Source: Mucor racemosus (Eukaryota > Mucoromycota > Mucoromycetes > Mucorales > Mucoraceae). From it: a DNA stretch of 64,000 bases. A program made the translations under genes and the position numbers. Of the stretch, positions 58,327 to 64,000 are shown piece after piece. The stretch lies in NCBI GenBank assembly GCA_027405735.1, contig JAPEHQ010000012.1:1178001-1242000 (forward strand), in the 5' to 3' direction. The first letter of the stretch is position 1. The number at the start of each line of letters is the position of its first letter. The notes beneath the pieces are model-generated. The model was given only the letters and a program-made list of their open reading frames with translations, did not search any database and was not told the origin of the DNA.

Positions 58327-61300
58327 TCAAAGAGTATTGCCGCCATCAAGCGGCGAGCCCATTCGTTGTTTCCTGTACAGAAAATCAAGGGCTAAATCAT
58401 TGAATTTGATTCGATTTGTATAATTTGACTTTTCATCAAAACAAGGAAAAGTGACACCAAAAAGAAGTTGGGCCACACCAGCCAAACCAATAGCCAATGC
58501 CGATACCTGGTCCCGACACACCACTTTAAATGCATTTGGGCATTTTTGATTGAGACATATAAACGAACCATTGACAGTCTTGATTTTACCAGCAATAACA
58601 CCAACAGGATGAGAAAGCTTGGAGTAGCAGAAGAGACATGTCTGAGAGCTATTGTACTCATTCGTGATAAGGGTAGGTGTATAAAGACCATGTCTTGACT
58701 CTTTCCAGTGCCCGCCAAATCTCTGATGCTTCTTTATACGTGAGCCTATACCGTGTCCACGGTCACCAATCATCATAATAGGCCTTTTAGCTCCAGAGGT
58801 TTTTCTTTCATCTGCTGCCAACTTGTCGTAAAATCTTCTCTTCTTCAATTCCAATCTTCGTCTCTGTTTACACTGCGAATTGCTGTAATAAAACAAACGC
58901 AATTTGTCACGAGCATCGCAATGATGAGAGATTGCTTCTTGTAACTCTTCAACTGTTTGGCATTGATGTAAGTTGTAATTTGATAACTTCTCTTCTTCGT
59001 CCAAGACCACATGTCCTTCTGTTGTCGACTTTTTCTTTTGAACAATTGATTTGGTATATGAAGCCAACCCACTACCTTGATTGATTTCCTTTGGACCGAT
59101 GGTGAGAGAAAGAGGCAGTTTCATGCATTCTAAATTGTACATGTCGTCTGTATCCATGGCATCCTCTAACATTGATAAGCGTATAAATTAGTTTTATCTT
59201 GCATGTGCTTAAGGACTATTGTGTCATATTACCTAAGATTTGGAATCGATTGTATAGCTCTAAATGGAATGTAAATCGATTGATATCAAAATAAACTGTC
59301 TCAGTAGTCTTGATGATGCCATTGTCAGTTCCACTGAATACTACATCATCTAAATTTACGTCAGTATCAAGCATACATTCTTCAATCTTTTTATGACAAG
59401 GTTTTCTGTTGATAATAAATGGGTTCGGTGATGTAGTCGATGTTAAAGAAGTTGAGGGGTTTCGATATTCGGATATCTGTCGTTTTAATGATTGAAGATC
59501 TTGTCGTACATCACGAATTCCAATCATTAATTCCCTCTTTTTCAACTTTGTCATTTCAACTTCACGATAGTACTTGTTTCGATCTGCTACCTTGTTTTTC
59601 CAATCTCTTTTCGAAGCACGAACACTCTTGGTTGTCAAAATAAACTGATCCAGTTCTTTTCTTCGTTCCTTAAACAACGTCTCCAAATCAGATCTACGAT
59701 TATTCAAAGCCTTTAATCTGTCATCCTCATCCTGAGCTATTGATTTATTGATTGATTTCGGCTTTTTCTGACGTTGTTGAATATAATCTACTGTGCCATA
59801 TATTCTGATAGTCTTCAGTCCAGGAAGAATGTGGATTCTATTTGCAAACTCTAGTCCGTAGCTTGACGATATCTTTTTTAGTTGATCAATATTGAAAAAT
59901 GCGCTAAAGACAGCATCTTTATTAGCAAGAGCTGAACCTTGTTTGATACGGTTGCCTTTGAAATCCAAAACAAACATTCTTTGTCTGCATTGTTTTGAGC
60001 AAAAGAGCGCATAAAGCGTTGTTGTATCAACAAGGAAGGAGTGGAGAGCAGTCGGTTTGATAATTGGCATTAATTTCACAACTTGACCATCGTATCCAAT
60101 TGATCGTAACACTTGATTTGCCATCAAGACAAATGGGACCTGATATTGAAAGAGATGATAGTTATCTTTATCTGGTATATAAGGCTTTACGAAATTCACT
60201 ATCTTTATGATTGTCTCATATTCTTTGTCGTCAAGGTTCTTGAGCTTCATTTCAAAATAGCGTCTTGTAACCGTTTGTGTTTGAAATAATGCTGATCTTG
60301 TTACTTGTAACAATTGTCCAATCCTTCTTCTGGGAGTATCCTTGGTCTTTTCAGCATTGATATCATCTCTAACTAAAGCATCCTCTATATCATCATCATC
60401 ATCATCATTGTCATCTTTTCGTCCTCTCTTATTTTTCGGGTTTTCTTTCCAACCAGAATCCCTCTCTTCACGCTACATGAATAACACAAAATGTTATTTA
60501 ATGCTCTTGTAATATTCAAAGTTGAAGCATGTTTACCTCTCTTTCAAGTGCTTGTCTGTATGTGTCTAATCTCCTCTGGCACAAACTTGCAGATAACTCT
60601 TTTCCCTTTTGTAAGTACTTGATTCGTTTCTTTTCCTCATTAGCAAACAGCCTTCTTCTTCCATTCCTGGTCATACGTAACAAAGAGATACGTTCCTCTG
60701 GTATTCTGCAGTTAGTAACCCTTCTCGTTGCTTTTTTGCCTTTATTCTGATGTTTCGCCTTGTTAGCCTTGAAATCATTATCTTGATTAGGGCAAAGATG
60801 TATGATTAAGAGGAATCGCAAGAGCCTTGTCAGCAGTTTGTTCACAATGATGTTGTCTGACCACATTTTATGAAAATTGATGTAATACAACTGGCGAGCC
60901 ATCTTTGTTACGTGTGAAGATAAGTCTTTGTAGAGGTTCACTTCATCACGACCCAATACATCTACTATTGCTTTATGAAGAATATGTGTCTTCAACGACG
61001 AGTCTTGGACACCCCTTGCACCATAGAATGTTGAATGAATGAGTTCCAGATGTGAGTCTTGAAACAGTTTGTCATAGTTGGCCTTGAAATCTTCATCTTC
61101 TAAACAGTTAGGATCCAAGGGTTTAGCAACTGAAGCATCTTCTTCCAAATACCCTTCAGGCAAGACTTGAGATATCTTGCTGCCCTCATGAGCGACAAGT
61201 GACACAGCATGATTTTCCAAGACAAAATTATATTCATTGAATACGAGAATCATTTTGAAGACTTGATTACTAAAATCAGATATATAGTCTGAGACAGATT

Positions 61301-61946
61301 GCATGTTGTCGTTGATAGTACTTGTAAACAATGATTGAGCTTGTTGAGATAAGTCTGATCGAAGCACTGATCGAAGAGAAGTAGAGTAGACTCTGTACTG
61401 CGTGCTGTCTTCATATTCACCGATATCTTCATCATCGGCATCTTCATCTTCATCCATATCATCATTACTATCATCATTACTATCGTCATCATCATCATCT
61501 CTTCTGTTGTCAGTAGATGATGTACTTGCTTCATTGTTCAAAATAGAGCGCTTTGTGGTGACGAAGTTTTTTCGAACAAAATCTGTCCAGTATTCTACGC
61601 TCTTTTTCTTTGTTTTCTTACACTCATTTCTCAAAAATGATTCAATAGAAGCAGCATCGACATTGATACTTGCTGCAGCATTAGTTACCACACCCTTGGG
61701 AAGTCTTGTACCTTTCAGAAGAATCTCGTAAAGTTTATCATATTTCTGGTCTTTACATTGCTCGATTGAGTTTGCAAGTCTAATCTTGAATTGAGCTTCT
61801 AAAGCACTCATGTGGTTTGCTTTGTCATAGGATGTTAAACGCTTCCTATTACGACATCCTTGGCCATCACCTTCAAATGAGGCTGGAGGGTTTATGGTGG
61901 TTGTGCCTGAAATATAAACATCTAATTGTCTTTTTCTTCTTCTCAT
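58327..61946 (-). CDS. Large TnpB/Fanzor-like RuvC nuclease
   Basis: Three exons, 61946-60537, 60472-59233 and 59165-58327, with GT-AG introns of 64 and 67 bp, give 1162 residues. ATG 61946 starts MRRRKRQLDVYISG; the frame continues upstream but without another ATG. The N-terminal extension carries basic, NLS-like clusters (2-7, 31-36) and an acidic Asp-rich run (about 150-180). A coiled-coil-like basic region spans about 723-808. RuvC-I has D853 in SGTDNGIIKT. Near the C-terminus come MIGDRGHGIGSRIKKHQRFG, then TNEYNSSQTCLFC (E1053, C1060, C1063), FICLNQKCP (C1087, C1092) and the RuvC-III CRDQVSALAIG (D1102). This is the order of TnpB/Fanzor: RuvC plus an inserted zinc finger. It may be a guide-RNA-directed DNA nuclease of transposon origin. 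Family membership is from motif reading; activity is not shown. Confidence 0.65.
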
Positions 61947-63159
61947 TTTGAATAATAATGTATATGTTATAACAAGATAAAGAAAAGGAAGAGGGCTCAA
62001 AGATTGTGTTCGTACATAATAAACAGCTTTAAAGGCGCAGTCCTGTTATATTAAATGTTAAATTGGCATTGATAACAATCGAATTGATAAATTAGGTTCA
62101 ATGGAAATGTCTAGCAAATTGCTGTATTGGATAGTCGATTAAAGACTTTACTAATAATCAATTATATGTATGTATATGCAATAACTAACAAAGATTTCTC
62201 TGTACTGAGCTATCAATCAAAATAGTTTAAGCTTTCTCCCCCTTTCAGATAAGTTTGATTCATAGTGTCTACGATGTCAATACAAACAGTGAAAATAAAA
62301 GGCATTTGGCAGATGTGGATTTAAGCTCAGTCAAGTGTAAATATCTGCATAATGTATAATTTTATATGGTCAGATTCAAAATCGGAGCGTGCACCTATTT
62401 CAATGGATAATCAGAAAGTGAAACACTTGCTTTCCCCAGGGGGAATAATACATAATAAAATGTATTATAACTGAAAGTACAAATCAGAGTTAAATATTAA
62501 GTTATTTAATGAAAAAATTCACATATTAATATTATATTAAGCTTGACAGGTTTATGATAGAGTTATACTTCCAGAATTTATTATTTTTTATTGAAGTTTT
62601 TTCTGGTTTTTATGAGCGTTACTCAGTCAAACACTGAATAAATTCAGTTTCATCCACTTAATTTTTGGTATTAGACATTCGTTGACTTCCATATTTAGAA
62701 ATAGATGAAGCAATTCAAGAGCTTTGATTGGCTGAATTTAAATTTAGGTTTCTAATTTTATTTATTCGAGTTAAAATACTGTACAATATGATCAATATTG
62801 AAGGCAACGTTGGGGCACAATTAAAGACATGGGAGTCGCTTACATCTTTTTTTACGACATATAATATGTTTGAGAGCAACAGGTTGACAATCAAAGTTAG
62901 TTTTGTTGCTAATTTGCAAATATTGAAAAAGATGATGTCTTGTAAGTAGATTGGCAAGTAATGACAAAGTTGTAGATTAGTTTAGTTGGCTTGGTCAAAT
63001 CTTTTCCCAAAAAAAAAAAAAAAAAAAAACTTCAAATAAACAAGTAGCCTTAGTAGGGGATTTGGGAAACAATAGTATTGCATATATAGGTGTCTAATAG
63101 TATTTATATTTTTATTTATGGAGGTTTTTTTTAAAAAAAGGGGAGGATGTTAGAGAAAG
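61947..63159. other. Intergenic between Fanzor-like and Ndc10-like genes
   Basis: Contains an inverted copy of the Tc1-type element end (62300-62480), with the 18-bp box TTCAAAATCGGAGCGTGC at 62375-62392, and a poly-A tract at 63009-63028. No gene recognised. Confidence 0.5.
62300..62480 (-). repeat. Truncated end of the Tc1-type element seen at 7966
   Basis: The complement matches 7966-8170 over the box GCACGCTCCGATTTTGAA, the preceding GATTATCYATTGAAATRGG and the following GACTGAGCTT, with one indel of about 90 bp. No transposase part is attached here. Confidence 0.6.
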
Positions 63160-64000
63160 CTAATTTGAGGTGTTAAGGCTGTCGTCTTTAATAACAGAAC
63201 GTAGCTTGTCAAGAGATATACAAAGAAATACTCTTCTTTCTTCAATTCTACGAGCAGCTTCTTCACACGAAGTGCGTTCTGCATCTGCTTTACTTTTGAT
63301 GGCTTTGTATAATTCGTTTCTGCGACTAAAAAAACGTGATTCTTTTCTATCTTTTCTCCAAGAAGTTCCAAATTCCTTCTCCAAATATTCTACAGAAGGA
63401 CCTCCACACAACCCACTGGCATATTCTCTCCAGACATCTGTCACAGTGACAATTGTTCTGTTGAGTTTGTATGTTGTTAAATGAGATGCTGTTGGTAGGC
63501 TAGCAGCAGTGTCGATTGTGTTCCGAACAGAGTTATTCGAAGGAATGTGCAAAGAGCCATCGCCTTGATTGAAAAATGCATTTCCAAGGGCAAAAATTTC
63601 AGACCATGGCTTGTTTAATTTTTGAAGTTCTGCTGAATGTGAGGTACTCATAGCTTGCATAGATGCAGCCATCAAACTAAAGCCTGATTCCAATGTTGAT
63701 ACTAATTCTGGCATTGCCCTTTGCATCATTTGGCTTGCGTTAAATAGACTTTCTTCTTCTTGCAGAGCTGAGAGAAGCTGCTGTTCAAAGTTTTTATATA
63801 ATTCGGTTTGAAACAAGCTACAGCTCCAAAGGTAGTAATCTGGGTGAGCTTTCTTTAAGGCAACAGAATCCTATTACAAAATATTTGAGTGATTAGCACA
63901 TAAATAAAATCAATTATTCGAGAAAATATACAAAAATACACTTACTTGCAAAAAGACAACACGCAAATAAGAAAGCAAGAGCAAAAAATTTGGACCAGCA
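63160..64000 (-). CDS. Ndc10-like/GCR1_C domain protein, C-terminal part (Crypton-like)
   Basis: Two exons are visible, 64000-63946 (partial, runs off the window) and 63870-63160, joined by a 75-bp GT-AG intron. The junction reads SYLRVVFLQDSVALKKAHPD followed by YYLWSCSLFQTE, the end of an Ndc10-type (tyrosine-recombinase-derived) DNA-binding domain. A helical segment follows, then a GCR1_C DNA-binding domain: YKLNRTIVTVTDVWREYASG, GGPSVEYLEKEFG, SWRKDR and FFSRRNELYKAI. The last 30 residues are helical and charged. Ndc10/GCR1_C fusions are known from Crypton transposons and derived genes. Whether this copy keeps the recombinase catalytic residues cannot be judged from the part present. Confidence 0.75.

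Noticed and set aside
61947..62000. Start of the Fanzor-like protein at 62000
   Set aside because: It would use TTG and add a hydrophobic stretch. The first ATG, at 61946, gives a basic N-terminus.
57194..62392. Declaring the Fanzor-like gene part of a defined TIR transposon
   Set aside because: The two boxes belong to different repeat contexts and no target-site duplication was found, so it is reported only as a hypothesis.

Overview
The window is AT-rich nuclear DNA of a filamentous fungus, most likely an early-diverging one of the Mucoromycota (Mucorales type). The reasons are short (about 50-100 bp) GT-AG introns, fungal housekeeping genes (14-3-3, mitochondrial D-lactate dehydrogenase, GPI18/PIG-V, Ctr copper transporter, a class C GPCR), and many mobile-element proteins of families I associate with Mucoromycota: Ndc10/GCR1_C proteins, large TnpB/Fanzor-like RuvC proteins and pogo/Tc1 transposases. 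No prokaryotic signals are seen. Splice sites, domains and repeats were all read by eye; no search was run.

Layout. 1-1623: 3' part of an asparagine synthetase gene. 1.6-10.8 kb: gene-poor repeats, comprising one copy (A) of a long non-coding repeat family, an AGCTCG-rich hAT-like MITE (6600-7069) and a dead Tc1/mariner element. 10.8-17.3 kb: a compact gene cluster with a BTB/CAP-Gly protein (+), 14-3-3 (-) and D-lactate dehydrogenase (-). 18.9-20.7 kb: a long-chain acyl-CoA synthetase pseudogene. 21.6-25.7 kb: a six-exon gene of unknown function, a decayed tandem paralogue of it, and a 144-bp higher-order tandem array between them. 27.4 kb: a small secreted Cys-rich protein. 29.5-43.9 kb: a transposon graveyard with one apparently complete pogo-type element (32362-34868, perfect 24-nt TIRs, TA duplication, intact spliced transposase), a very AT-rich Harbinger/IS5-like transposase, a TA-flanked 901-bp element, a pogo MITE, a solo LTR candidate and two more long-repeat copies. 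44.5-52.8 kb: second gene cluster with a secreted protein (-), GPI18 (-), a Ctr copper transporter (+) and a 13-exon class C GPCR with a C-terminal PH-like domain (-). 53-57.2 kb: intergenic DNA and the fourth repeat copy (inverted). 58.3-62.0 kb: a large three-exon gene for a TnpB/Fanzor-like RuvC nuclease. 63.2-64.0 kb: the 3' part of an Ndc10/GCR1_C gene (Crypton-like), running off the window.

The cellular genes do not form a pathway. They cover amino-acid synthesis, signalling (14-3-3, GPCR), mitochondrial lactate oxidation, GPI-anchor synthesis, copper uptake and secretion. The most interesting items are the intact Fanzor-like gene flanked by inverted copies of an 18-bp box, the probably autonomous pogo element (with a tRNA-like stretch inside it), and the GPCR-PH fusion.
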